Shown here: positions 12,520-30,700 of the stretch, piece after piece
How positions within the stretch are numbered: position 1 is the first letter of the stretch
Layout of the letters: the number at the start of each line of letters is the position of its first letter
From: Apophysomyces variabilis
Taxonomy: Eukaryota > Mucoromycota > Mucoromycetes > Mucorales > Mucoraceae
Reading direction: 5' to 3'
DNA: 64,000 nt
Assembly (NCBI GenBank): GCA_002749535.1
Contig: MZZL01000401.1
Coordinates: forward strand, 1,121,165-1,185,164
Position numbers and translations under genes: made by a program
Notes under the pieces: generated by a model
The model's input: the letters and a program-made list of their open reading frames with translations, nothing else
The model's database searches: none
Told to the model about the DNA's origin: nothing

Positions 12520-15469
12520 AAGGTTTCGGCTGGGAAGGGAAAAGAGACAGACACAGCAGATGGCCTTCAACGGATATGGCAATCCACAGTGTGCCTTGTC
12601 TTGATTTAATCGCCGACATTATCTTATGCCCTGTCGAAGCAGGAAGCGAGTCCAGTGTACTCGCATAACCCAGGAGAATAAGATGGATAGGGAGTGCAGG
12701 ATAAAGTCGCCCAAGGATCCTTTTCGCTTCATTCTCGGAATCAGACTAAGATTGAAAAGGAGCATTACCGAGCTTTCAAAGCACGAGACACTCCGAAGCA
12801 CATCAATCTCTTCGAAGTAAATTAGAAAGGGCATATAGTTTGCGAGTCCATTTTTTGATAAACTTCCATAAAGCAAACTATAAATTTTCTTATTTCTAAT
12901 CATGTGTTTGCGAATATCTTGTTGGCAGTATTCAACTATATGCCATCTACTTCGATCAATCTAATAATGAAGCAGATAAACCCTTTGATCATCCAGCTTT
13001 TTGCGTTCCTTAATTTACAACAAATACAGATCACGCTCACTCACTTCTGCCTTAACTTACTGTATTATCTTCTTTGCTCCTTTGTAGATCTCCTATAGCG
13101 CAATTATGAATGAATAGGATTATAGCCGAAGCAAATAACCAACATAGAGTGGACTCCGATAATTTCACTTACATTTTGTGTTCAATCATCAGCAATTGCA
13201 ACTTTTTCAAGTACTTTACAAAGCGAATAGGATGTGGGTTATTATGTGGTGCTGTTTTATATAGTGGAAACCTTTTGTGTGTTCTCCCGACGTTAAAATT
13301 AGCGTGACAACGCTGTGAATGATGATAGAAACCACCCATCTCTTACAATGACACAGAAACTTCTGGCTAGTAACAAACAAAACTCAGTTGTTCATTGACA
13401 TTGGTAACTACAGATAAGGTTGATCTACCTTTAGGACGTTTACATCCAAGATGCATCAAAATGCCTCCAAGGTTATATAGGAGCTTTTGAGCAATGGAGC
13501 TGAATATGTGTAACGGTTCCACTTAAGAAAATGTTAGATGACATAACATAAAATAGCTGTGAAAATATAAAACTGAGGAACCGCTATTCTTCTCTGTTTC
13601 CTGTTTAAACATCGATGAACAACATGAGCAACACCATCATCACTACTACTACCAATACCGATATCAGTGTGACCGATACGGCGTGAGGTAGGTTTTGGTT
13701 AAAAAAAAAAAGAAGGTAGAATAAAAAATATGGCAAAATAGAACCTTTGGGTAAATAGTGACCGCCAGATGCTTTCTCAGCTGGAATCAAAAAACTTGAT
13801 AGTCTAACGTTACTAATAGCGGATCAACGGAGAATATCAGAAAAACTAGTAGGATAATAGAAGAAACGTACAATAGAACGTTTGAGTGGTCTTTGGTAAA
13901 TAATATCTGATTCTTTGTTCTTGGAGCTAGCGACTCTTTTTTGTCGTGAGAGTTTTCTTTCCTTGCTAAACTGACGTTTATTGATATTGATTTTAAGGTA
14001 TTTGTACTATATTATCTCTAAGGTAAGCGTCGGCATTAATTTGCATCGTCATCATTTGTATATAGGTCTTATTGTTGAAAAACGCAATATGATTCTCCAC
14101 ACTCGTTCGTTCTTTTTGTCCTATGCTTCTTGATAATCGTTGATTTCTAACACAAGGTTATGTTTCCGGAACAGCAAAGTGATACGGAGAAGCTCAGAGG
14201 CGTTTTGGCTAATGATGAACAACATTTTTGAACCAGATAAATCGCGCAACTGTGTTCGTCCCATTCCGAAATATTGCTGTCTTATACGTCGTTTGACGCG
14301 TCATCTAAGTATGATTATTCCCTAATAAATCGAAAGTTCCTTACGATAGTAACCGTTCAATGCCGTTTGTGTGGGCTTCGTAAGCCCAAATACGCCTTTT
14401 CTAAAGTATACATGACCTTATATTTTTCCTAACTGGTTATTGACAAGATCACGTTATTTTATAGAGGCAATGGAAATACTTCAGCGGAAGAAACAGCTAC
14501 ATGTATTCAGTAGATTGGTCCAATAAGGATAACTTTGAACAATTACATTGTTGGTTATGCTGAAAAGAAGAAGAAAGAGACTTCATCCCCAAAGGTAAAA
14601 GAGTGCTGGAGATTTTAACACTTTTTCTTTTAATTATTTCTATGCAAAACAATTCCATTTAATAAAAGAGTACATTTGATAACACATGTATCATGTCCAC
14701 GGCCTTCGCGCTATAAGACTTTCGGCAGTCTCGGTGATTTACCTCTGTAATGGCCCACTCCATCGCCATCAACCAATTACCAGTCGCTGTTTAGAAAACA
14801 GTCTGCCAGAACCCAACTAGGAAGGTCTAACCAAACTTCTCTTCTTAAAAACAAATAAAACTGATCGTAAATTATTATCTGAAGGTATTTGCTATTTATA
14901 TTTGTGGTTGAATTCTTAAAATGGCCTTACGAAAATAAATTGGTCAGGAACATAAAGATGACCAGATGGAAAATGATAATATTGGCTTTGTTAGGGATAT
15001 ACAATGTAATAATATCTTATCTTTAAAAAAGAAAAAAAAAAGAAATAACGTACACGTACGATGACATACTTGGATAAGAGAGATCGAGAATGTTTTCATG
15101 AAGCTGCCATATGGGTTGCTTTCGCCTGATCAGCAGCGTTGGACTGTTGTGACGACTTTTCCGAAGTCAAAAAGGATGCGCAAAGCAGGATTGCTTTATT
15201 CCAAAACTCCTTGCGTTAAATATCCCAGATATCTTTTTTTTTTTAATTCCTCTTACTATACATAATGGAGTGAATCTGTTTTCTCTTTTAGAACATATAG
15301 TGCTCTTTTTGAATAAGAAATACTTTACAAAAAGAGGACTGAACGTGAAAAGACAAAGAGTCAACTGTTGATCCAAGCAATCCAAAAAACAATCACTCCC
15401 ATACGAGAACGAACCTGACAGATCTAAACAACAACATTCCTTTCGATCCTTACAGTAAAACAGAAAGTT
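12520..15469. other. 2.9-kb intergenic stretch without a recognised gene
   Basis: No open frame with family resemblance on either strand. It contains a perfect 10-bp inverted repeat (TATAGTTTGC at 12834-12843, GCAAACTATA at 12873-12882, 29-bp loop), and a weaker third copy of part of it near 12944. There is a short hairpin TGGGCTT-CGT-AAGCCCA at 14372-14388 and homopolymer A/T tracts near 13705, 15030 and 15235. The last part must carry the gcn2 promoter and leader. A non-coding RNA cannot be excluded. Confidence 0.45.
12834..12882. repeat. Perfect 10-bp inverted repeat (stem-loop)
   Basis: Arms TATAGTTTGC and GCAAACTATA are separated by 29 bp. A partly matching element (AACTATATGCC with a nearby TACTTCGA) follows around 12944-12965 and mirrors GGCATATAGTT at 12830-12840. 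This suggests nested inverted repeats, such as a small non-autonomous element remnant. Confidence 0.55.
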
Positions 15470-21987
<6,518 letters not shown>

Positions 21988-22414
21988 TAAAAAAATAAAT
22001 CTATAGATTAAATAAACTTCCAAATAACAAGTTAATATATTGACATCAACTATGCATCAAAATATTCTGTGCTAAAAGGAAGATCAACTTTAGAGTAGAG
22101 GAAAAACGCATTCAATGAACGTTATGCTTCAGTTAAAGAAGGGAGCAAGCGATATGCTCAGTATAGAAGGCCATGTATCCGTCTTTATTCAAGACACTGT
22201 TGTTGATTGGTACTCGGTATATAGATTGAATGATTTAAGTACTAGGGTTAGAACTGTTGTGCCAGTTCTCTGGTTGAATGAATGTTTATCCTCTGTGAAA
22301 CAAAATAACAGTGCAGCCAAAGAAAGTCAAAAAAGGAAAGAAGCAAGCAAGAGTGGGAAAACGATGAGGCATGATTGCTTTTAGTTTTGAACAGCAAAAA
22401 ATGTGACCAAATGA
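21988..22414. other. Convergent 3' region between gcn2 and the carotenoid oxygenase
   Basis: AATAAA-like signals follow the gcn2 stop (21987-22015). An 89-codon plus-strand frame (22115-22384) ending in a Lys/Ser-rich tail has no recognisable family and no good codon or splice evidence. It is most likely non-coding 3' sequence. Confidence 0.45.
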
Positions 22415-24239
22415 TCAGTTTATTGAGACGTTTTCAAAATTATGGTTAACGTAAGAGCCATGGAAAGTCACTGCTGTAAACGAGCCTATATCACATCGAG
22501 CCAATTCCTTCATATTCTTAGCATCCAGTATCACCAGGATACTGCGGTCATGTTCTGATACTTGGCGATCAATAACATTTACGAAACTCAGTACTACTCC
22601 GTCATCCTCATCCGCACCGTCAGGATCGGGCACAAAGATGGGTTCCGAACAACAGAATCCATCCTGCTCATACTTGTAAGTGGAACCATCATTCAGATCG
22701 AGTTTGACCAGGCCATATGTCTCCGTCTTGTACGTATCGACTGGTTGCATTTCACAGCCGTAGACATATCTGTAAGGCTTTAACGCTAAGTTCTGGTTAA
22801 ATCTGGGAAATTCCATGTTGCGCGCCAAAACGTCGTATCGCGATCTTTCGCTTCGTAACCAAATACGGTATCGACGCATATCTCCAAAAGTATTCTGTCG
22901 CTTTGGATGCATCGTTATCCCATTCGGTTTAACTGTTTGCACCTGGTCAAAAGAGGGTTGTGGTTTTCTGAGAGGGTTTCCAAAGGTTTGAAGCTGATAG
23001 ATAATATCGCCATCTGGAAACGCTGCACAGTCCATTGTTATGACAGGCTCATCCTCATCCATGTTATCCCATGCATTAGCCGTATGAAAGGTATAAAATG
23101 GCTCGACTTCAATGGTGGTGATATGACCCTGATCTGGTCTTCGGCCGATAACGTGGAGATAGGTTGGTCGTGAAGGATCCCAGTGAAGTCCACTCACTGC
23201 AGTACCACCCACCAGGAAATCTAACGCATGGAAATACAAGGGGGATTCTGGGATAATCACGTAATTCTTGGTAAGCCAAAACGAATGGATATAGGCCGGA
23301 CGTATGGATTTCCCGTTATGTTGACTAATATTTGCAAGCACATGCACCTCGCCTGTGCGTGTGGTCACAAAGACTTGGAGTCTTGGCGGCATCAGCTTTA
23401 AAGTAAAGTTGAAAATTTCACCTGTCACTGGATCATACTGATGGTGAGCTGCGGAAAGGTCTCCATCCAGCCGTTTATCCAAAGATGCGTAATTAAATAA
23501 CCGTTTGGGAACTATAGTTCAGTCATATAAGCGAACGTGCCATGAACAACCCACCCCCCTCTTGAAATGTGATTTACTAAGTGTGTCAGCATCCACTTGC
23601 TGGAGTAAGTTGGCATCTGTCTTGGCTACCAGCACTCTTTCTTCGTTTGCACTGTGTGGAACAGGGTAATTTGGGGTTGCTGTGACACCCACCATCTCTG
23701 AGGACGGGTCTTTGCCATCAAAGTGACCTCCTTGTATCAAAAGAGCGTTAACACGTCCTACGATATGTTTGATTCGCTCCCACGGTGTCAAGGTCTGGGA
23801 ATGCCCGAAAAGGACCTTGTCAGGTCGATTTTCTGTAAGCTGTTTCTCCACAGCTTCTGACAAATGGCGTGAACTATACCGGATTGACTCCGAAGAAAAC
23901 TCAAATCGATGCATGAACGGCATACCGTCAAACGCATGCCGAATAACAAAAGTCTTCTTGCCCTCGAGATTATACTTTCCAGGACCTATTCCAAACGTTA
24001 GCAGCAAAACAAACTGACTCTTTATTATTATGTTTACCTATTCTGTAAAGGATGCCTGTCAGCCAAACGGGGAGCGTACCTTGCACTGACGACACGGTGG
24101 GTGTGATAGTCTGTGGTGTATTACGAAACTGACATGTACTCAATGCAGACCACCGATTAAAAGAATTTAGGTATCGGCATATACGTGGTAAAAGCACAAA
24201 AACCAGGACAATAATACATGTAGTAATAATCAGAAACAT
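22415..24239 (-). CDS. Carotenoid cleavage oxygenase, three exons
   Basis: 568 residues. Exons 24239-24038, 23985-23578, 23511-22415; introns of 52 and 66 nt. Non-heme iron dioxygenase that cuts carotenoids oxidatively. The four iron-ligand histidines of the family are visible in LSAAHHQYDP, PAYIHSFWLTKNYVIIPE, YTFHTANAW and TFHGSYV near the C-terminus. Second-shell Glu candidates also occur (VEPFYTFH and YGCEM). The first about 20 residues (MFLIITTCIIVLVFVLLP) form one hydrophobic segment, so the enzyme is probably membrane-anchored, unlike soluble relatives. In Mucoromycota such enzymes start trisporoid (sex pheromone) synthesis by cleaving beta-carotene or its apocarotenoids. That role here is inferred from the phylum, not shown. 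Tail to tail with gcn2; 90 bp from the end of sld5 on the same strand. Confidence 0.92.
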
Positions 24240-24329
24240 GTTTTTGGGAAGAAAGGCAAGCTGGCTATAATCAAGATGGAAAAATCATTTTATATGTTGC
24301 GGAGATTGAGGGAAATTCTTTGTTTGTAT

Positions 24330-25296
24330 CTAAGAAACTAATTGCGCTTGACCTGCATCCAGGTACTTCTTAATATCACCGTACCGTACTAGATAAATCT
24401 CGCCCTTGTCAAAGTATATATTATCCCTAATCTTGCTTGTTAACCCGTCCCTAATCTACCTTACTTTCTTACCCTGCCCGATCCAGCATGACTTCACCAA
24501 TTGTCTCCAGGAAACGGCAAAATACTGGAGCATCCATATTGCATGTCACCACTAAAATATCAGGCGTTAGTAAAAGTACACGATGAGCTGGAGTGATATA
24601 GATGTTTACCCATATCAATGTCACCAATGCGCTCATCTTGTCTATGCTGTGATGGCGGTAATAACTTAAGGAATGATTCGTGGTTGTGTTCTTCTATTAA
24701 TTCCTGGTACCTAAAGCAAAAATAATCTCAACTTATTATACCACTTCTCCCTTCTTGATATTGACCATGTGCATCCTCGCTACATACCTCCGTGCGTAAT
24801 CGATCTCTTGCCTTGACATAATTTGATCGTAGTTAGGCTTGCGCAGCAATTGCAGCGCGAATTTCTCTATCTGGAACCGTACTCAGCACGCCAAACCAAG
24901 GATTGGACTTTTGTATATTTACTTGCCTTAGATAGTCGTGCTCGTAGATAGCTTTTGATCAAATACTTGATTCGTTCTATTTCGGTTTGGTACAACATGC
25001 AGACAAACTTATCCTGCGATCCAGACTCCAATGCGTCGACAACGACTGTAATCTAGCCATTACTGAGTTGCTGGGCTGCACAAACGCATTGCACGTACTT
25101 GATCTTCCAGCTGATCGATTAGGCTTTCCACTAGGATTCGTTTATAGGGTAGTAATTCGGGAGCACTCCGTTCATCGATCCATGCTTGTGTAAGATCTGC
25201 CACTGCATCGCCACTAAAATAACGCGTACCAGCCTGAGCAAACAGGGCATCATTCTGTGAAAGACCAAGGGATAGATCTTGCGTATCTTCATCCAT
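24330..25296 (-). CDS. sld5: GINS complex subunit Sld5 (GINS4), six exons
   Basis: 214 residues. Exons 25296-25099, 25013-24927, 24870-24788, 24710-24610, 24551-24473, 24426-24330. GINS joins Cdc45 and Mcm2-7 in the CMG replicative helicase. Sequence signs: ADLTQAWIDERSAPELLPY near the N-terminus (Sld5 signature), YQTEIERIKYLIKSYLRARL, then KIEKFALQLL, acidic middle, and a C-terminal beta domain KGEIYLVRYGDIKKYLDAG that replaces the human KGSQHLIRYKTIAPLV. Intron 24926-24871 is of the GC-AG class (AAG then GCAAGT). Without the last intron (24472-24427) the protein would end 31 residues early, lacking that beta domain, so the intron is well supported. Length is typical. Confidence 0.9.
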
Positions 25297-25721
25297 GTCA
25301 AAATCAAAAACAGATCTCACACAAGTGAAGTCGTGGAAGTGACTTTTTGAGGTTCAATTTTGAAGCAGTTATTCGGAGCCCGGCAAGACCCAGAGCAAAA
25401 ATCAGCCCGTTCCTCCTTCTTCCTCACGGTTTTTATGCACAATAGGACAATCGTTTCCATCCGTTTGCTGGATTAATCATGTTGGCTTTTGCGGCAATCA
25501 TCTATCCGACTTGATCATGTTTGAGCAGTGTGTTAGATCTTCCCGCTTGATGACAATTAAAGATTTCGTTTTGCTAAAGCCAGACAGTTGCAACGGGATA
25601 CAAAGAGCGATGTCAAAACAGATCATAGGGGTCAAAGCAAGCATCAATTAAACCGCAAGTGTCTCCACATTTTCAAGGTGTTTGGTCTTTTTTCTTCTAT
25701 TAGATATAACGTAACTGAAGT
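25297..25721. other. Intergenic, sld5 promoter side and ferrochelatase 3' end
   Basis: About 425 bp between two minus-strand genes. No open frame of interest. It should contain the sld5 promoter and the ferrochelatase terminator. No distinctive motif recognised. Confidence 0.5.
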
Positions 25722-27166
25722 TTACTCTTTTGATTTGAAAAAGTCTCTGGTCCGCTGACAACTGTCAAAAGTACATCCAGGGCAGCGTAGATACCATTGA
25801 TTTGAAGCGATCTGACCCGAGTTTAGATGTTCCTTTACAAGGTCTGCTAAAGCTTTAGCAAATATTGGATCACCATTAAGAGCATCCACCCTTTTAAAGC
25901 CCGTGATGCCAGCCTAAGGTCCGGGAAAATATTGGGTTAAGAAGGAAAAATTCGGCACGACTCTTTTTGTTTCCGTTACCTCTTTTGCTTCATGACCATA
26001 TTCGAGGTCTAATTCGAACAGTGTCTCGATATGATCGCTAGTAAATGCAATAGGGACTAACACGAGATTCTTCTTGCCTTGCTTGGCATAGCCCTGAATG
26101 GCGTTGGATGTCTGTGGCCCCAGCCATGCCTTAGGACCAACTTGCGATTGCCATACCAAACGGTAAGGATTCTTATTTCCGAGGCGTTCCATAACATGGT
26201 GCACAGTCATTGCAACCTCCGCAGGATAAGGGTCACCACGGTTGACCACTGACATGGGCAGAGAATGCGCAGAGAATAGAATGACCGCATCTTCACGCTC
26301 TTCTGGTGTGTACTCTGCCATCTTTTTCTCGATAAGACCAGCTACTGCCTAATCATAAGATCTGAGCTGAACGTTTATCAGATTGGGTTTGTTTACATCC
26401 ACAAAGCCAGAATGAGCAGGCCACCGATCAATTATACTCCATTGTACAGAGTCTTGCAATCCGGCTTTTTCAATTCCGCGGTACAACTCATTCAAACTAC
26501 TTCCAGTCGTAGAACAAGAATATTGAGGATATTGAGTGAATACCACGGCCCGTTTTACGCCATCATTACGCATTTCCTCTAATGCAGTGGCTGTAGATGG
26601 CTCAACATATCGAAAAGCGATGTAATGCTTATGAGGAGCTATAAGAAGATCTCAGCAGATTGATCAGATAGCAATCGCTCGGTTATCTAACCTGTCTCTG
26701 GCGAGATTTCGTCCAATAATCTTTCCATTGCCTGGCCTTGCTTTCGTGTCCAGGAAAGAATAGGCGAGCCCCCGCCGATTTGGGCATACTGATCACGTAT
26801 GCTGGGTGATCGCCTCTTTGCGATCCACTTTGCCAAGCTTGGCTGAAAAGGGAGCTGCATCAGATCACGATCGGAGAATAGATTTTGTAGGAAATCGTGT
26901 ACATCGTCCAGTGTTTCAGGGCCACCCATGTTGGTTAGAAGTACAGCGGTCGGTCTGGGGTGAGAATTTAGACGCATGTCAAGCGAACTCGGTGTCTGAC
27001 TTACGGTCTTTTCGTTGACATGGTTCTTGCCAAGATCATGGGCGATAATGGTCGAACATGGGCACGCCATTGGTAAACTGGGTGGTAGTAGCTAGGTAAT
27101 GAATAACGCGTGGATAAGCTCTTGACACGCACCTGTCTGTCGGACTATACCACGTAAGGAAGCCAT
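25722..27166 (-). CDS. hem15: Ferrochelatase, mitochondrial, six exons
   Basis: 390 residues. Exons 27166-27133, 27077-27005, 26954-26692, 26638-26397, 26348-25980, 25913-25722. Inserts Fe2+ into protoporphyrin IX at the matrix side of the inner mitochondrial membrane, the last step of heme synthesis. The first two exons give an Arg/Ser-rich presequence ([28 protein letters not shown]) followed by [17 protein letters not shown]. Catalytic His in [12 protein letters not shown] and acidic pair in [13 protein letters not shown] are present, as are [15 protein letters not shown] and [11 protein letters not shown]. The C-terminal CPGCTFDSC (C-x2-C-x4-C) matches the spacing of the [2Fe-2S] cysteines of animal and fission-yeast ferrochelatases, so a cluster is likely. 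A start at an internal ATG in the upstream intron would lose the presequence, which is why the 5' exons were preferred. Confidence 0.94.
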
Positions 27167-27182
27167 AAGGGAGAAGGATAAG

Positions 27183-27236
27183 TGACAGAGAGAAAGAGAA
27201 AGCAAGAGAGAGAGATAGAGAGAGAGAGAGAGAGGG
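27183..27236. repeat. GA-rich microsatellite
   Basis: Imperfect (GA)n / GAGAGAAAGAGAAAG tract directly upstream (17-70 bp) of the ferrochelatase start on the other strand. GAGA-type tracts near fungal promoters can be nucleosome-poor. A regulatory effect is only a guess. Confidence 0.7.
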
Positions 27237-27741
27237 GCAAGCTTTTACTAAGCCTGTACGAACTTGTCAAAAATAATGTAATTGACTTTAAGCAGTTAAT
27301 AGCTCACTTTTTTTCAGTTCAAGGGTCAGAAAAAAGTCATCGCAAAATCCGCAACTCCCCACCATCATTTAAGCCGTTGCTTCAGCTGAGGTCGAAATAC
27401 TCTTACTTAGGCACTGTCAAAATGTGTAAGTGCAAATTGAAACAGAACGTCGTTCTGTCCTTCCAGAATGCCTATTTTCCAGTCCCTTTTTTTGCACTTG
27501 CATCTATGTATGTCACGTTCTTTGAACAACCACCTTCAAATTAGACTCTAACCTAATCTATCACTAGAAAAAGATGGCTACGGATACCTATCGCTCAAGT
27601 TCACCGACGGCCCGGAAAAACTGTTCACCCATTATTTGATCGGCTTATCAAAAATCACCATCACCATGTCACCTACCGAGTCGACAATAAGACAGCAAGC
27701 ATACACCTTGTAAAACTAATGAAATCAAGACATATACCCTT
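27237..27741. other. Intergenic between ferrochelatase 5' side and formin 3' end
   Basis: A 120-codon plus-strand frame starts inside the GA tract (27182-27544) but is low-complexity at first and has no family resemblance. Otherwise no feature recognised. Confidence 0.45.
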
Positions 27742-30700
27742 TTATTCTGCCTGCAGAAGTTTTAAGAGATTTTCGGCTGATAATTCCTCCAACGACGAGA
27801 AGAAACAAGACGTCGTTTCGCGTTTTCTTTCACGCCGCTGCCGGACTCGATACAGTCGCTCATCCGTTTTAAGTTCGTTCAATAGATCGTCTATGATCGG
27901 TTCTTGTATGATTTCATCCTCGGCATGTTTCCGCATGATTTCCGCCTTCTCCTTCTTTTCCTGCAGTGCCTTCAATTCTCGCATGTCTTCAGCTATTGCA
28001 GCTTGCTATTGATCTATCTTAGTGTTCGATCGTTATATTGCATGTGCTGTCGTAAATATACCTTCCAATTCGCCGTGAATTCTGCGAAAATGTTGAAAAA
28101 TTCTTCAGCATTCTTTTTCTCGGGGTCTTCGGCATAAAATATCATACAGCTTCTCCATGCTTCATTCATTTGAATATAAAGGCTTTCAATTTCCTTAAAC
28201 TTCGTTGTGGCGGTAGCCTGATATTCCTCCATGACTTGCAGAAATAGATCCCCTTCCTCCAATTTTGCGCTTCTCCACTTGGTCTCCAGTTCATTATCGA
28301 GCTTCTGCATATTCTCGCGTATCTCGGTATACTGCTGTACGATGTCTCCAATACTAGCCATAACTATTTGAGCTGATTAATATCCTTGCTATCCATTCGT
28401 GTTTATCGTGTAGTTACTATGTGCTGCTTTTCCTGCTCCCTGCAAGTCGTCTAAGAACTCGAGGAGATGGGGAAAGTGACGACGGACAATGCTAACAATG
28501 ACCTGCAGAAACGTCAAGGATGGTTGCTTTGACGCCCTTGTGTCCGCAATCTAATTGCGTATCAGTATTTCTTAATGACTGTTCGCATACTCATTCTTAC
28601 CCTGTTCAGACTTCCTATTCGTATTCCATAAGCACCTCCCTGAAAACTGGATGCATTCATATAATTTCCTATTAAAAGAAGTAGCTTTATTGTAACAGGT
28701 CAAAGGCCAGCTATTGTTCTGGAAATACTTACATGGAGAAGAGATCTAAAAGATATGGACTTTCTCAAAGCATTCGACACCTCTATAATAGTAGACATGT
28801 TCTATTAAAATTTAGTTACGGGTTCGACAGCAGGCAATATTACCGTTTTTAAACTATCATATCTTTCCCAAAATTGAACCCGAAATAACATAAAGTGTAA
28901 GCGTTCTTGATATCGATAGATAGACATCATCTGGATTCGAGGAAAGATTAGCTGCCTGCAATTTTCCACAAGGCAATATATACGGTAAGCAGGAACTGCT
29001 CCGGGACGTCAAAGGCAGCTAAGTCGGACTTGCTGGACTTGTTCATGTATTGCTTCATAGTTTCCAAGTCTTTCCCTTGTCTTGGAAGAGCTGCCACAAG
29101 GTTATGCAGAAATGTCTCATTGCAAAGATCTTTATCAAAACGTAATAAAGATGCACGAACTTGTTGAAATGATTTGTAACGTTTGATACGTGGCAAAATT
29201 CCAATGTCTGAACGGAGAGTTAGAATCTCTTTCCCGTGAACTAGTTGGAGTCTTACGAATGTCACGCCGTTTCTCCTTTGACAGAAATGGAATCACTTTC
29301 TGTATATCTTTGCTTTCTGGTTTCTGCTTCGGCAACGTAGGATTAACAGCAACTGGAAAAGTTGTCTGAAGTTCTTCAAAAACTCCAACATTATATAACA
29401 CTTGCTCTATCTGATTATCATTTGTATCTGGACTGGACCAAATAGTATTCTCCGTTTCCTCTTGATTCAATTTCTGCCATTGTAGAACTTTAAGCTTCAT
29501 TTCCGGGTAATACCGTAGTTTTTTGCGGGTAAGAGCTGTAGGCACGGGTGGGATAATATTTGGTCCACTATTACAGTTCGTAGAAGATGCGGCAACTTTT
29601 GATATCACTATATTCCATTCAGTAAAGACGGTAAGAAAAAGGATAGAAAATATGGATCGAACATATATACTCACGGAATGGCGGCGGTGGTGATGCTGGA
29701 GGAGGAGGAGGAGGAGGAGGAGGAGGGGGAGGAGGGGGAGGAGATGATGGCGAAGGTGGGGATACTGCAGCTAGCGGTAGTGCTGCAGCCAAGGAAGGGC
29801 ACGGCGACAAAGACGGAGTAGCATCATCGATATCCTTTTTGCCTAATTGATAGTTAAAAAGAAAGTGATTCACGAATAAAGACCTTACAAGTTGACAAAG
29901 TTCCTGATTCGTTGCCTGTTCAATTACGTCAATTTTTGCTAAGATTATTGATTACAATATACGTACTTCTTCCAGATATTTGCAAATGTGCAGATAAATA
30001 TGATGATGATATTGATGGCGATGGTGCTGGTGGCAGTGGATCTTGGGCTAAGGGTTTCGCTTGCAAACTTGCTGTCAATAGACGAAACGTGTAATATAGA
30101 TTCATGCTTACGGTTTTCTAACGACTTGCATGTACAACTGTGCGTGTCATCGTTATCTTTCCCCATCGTATACTGAGAAACACACTGTAGACAGTTACGG
30201 TTTTTTTCTTGAAAGCTGTGCGAAGTGGATGGTGGTGTTGGGGGAGGTGAAGCTTCGGCTAAACCTGGGCAGTGGAACGTTAATTCTGACATACCTTGGA
30301 TTATTTAATATACCTGTATCATTGCTTTCGTTTACATCCCGGTAACTCGTTGAAACCTCATTTTCTGCAAATAAATGTATTAACGACGACTCAACGCTAA
30401 CCTTCACTTACGTGAGTGCTGTATCTTCTTAAGCAGTTGATGAAGTTCATGTTCCATTCTTTTCTTGTCGGCAAGGGCTTTAAGTAGTTGTTCTCGGTTT
30501 ATACTTGCTTCAGTTTCCATTTTGTGTAGACGGTCAAGATCACTGAATTTTTGGATGAGGCTCCCTACTGTCACGCCATATAGTTCGCCAAAGTTGTTGC
30601 GATATCCTCGGCGGTCAAGCACAATCTGACAAGTCAGATTGTCAATCAATTTGTAATGATAAGCTCTAATCGGAAAATCTAAGCTTTTGCAGAAATCACT

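Noticed and set aside
12352..12582. A separate small gene just upstream of the TBC gene
   Set aside because: Its end is a retained intron; splicing 12362-12308 joins it in frame to the SH3 segment, so it is the first exon of that gene.
22115..22384. 89-codon plus-strand frame between gcn2 and the carotenoid oxygenase
   Set aside because: No recognisable motif, lies in convergent 3' sequence; probably chance.
24469..24480. An early stop for sld5 at the TAA near 24470
   Set aside because: The TAA is inside a GTAAGA donor. Splicing restores the conserved C-terminal beta domain and the normal length.
27182..27544. 120-codon plus-strand frame upstream of ferrochelatase
   Set aside because: Begins in a GA microsatellite and has no family resemblance.
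29945..30345. Alternative formin splicing with a 28-nt intron (29966-29939)
   Set aside because: Too short compared with all other introns here; a 51-nt intron to 29916 plus a 27-nt exon keeps the frame and fits better.
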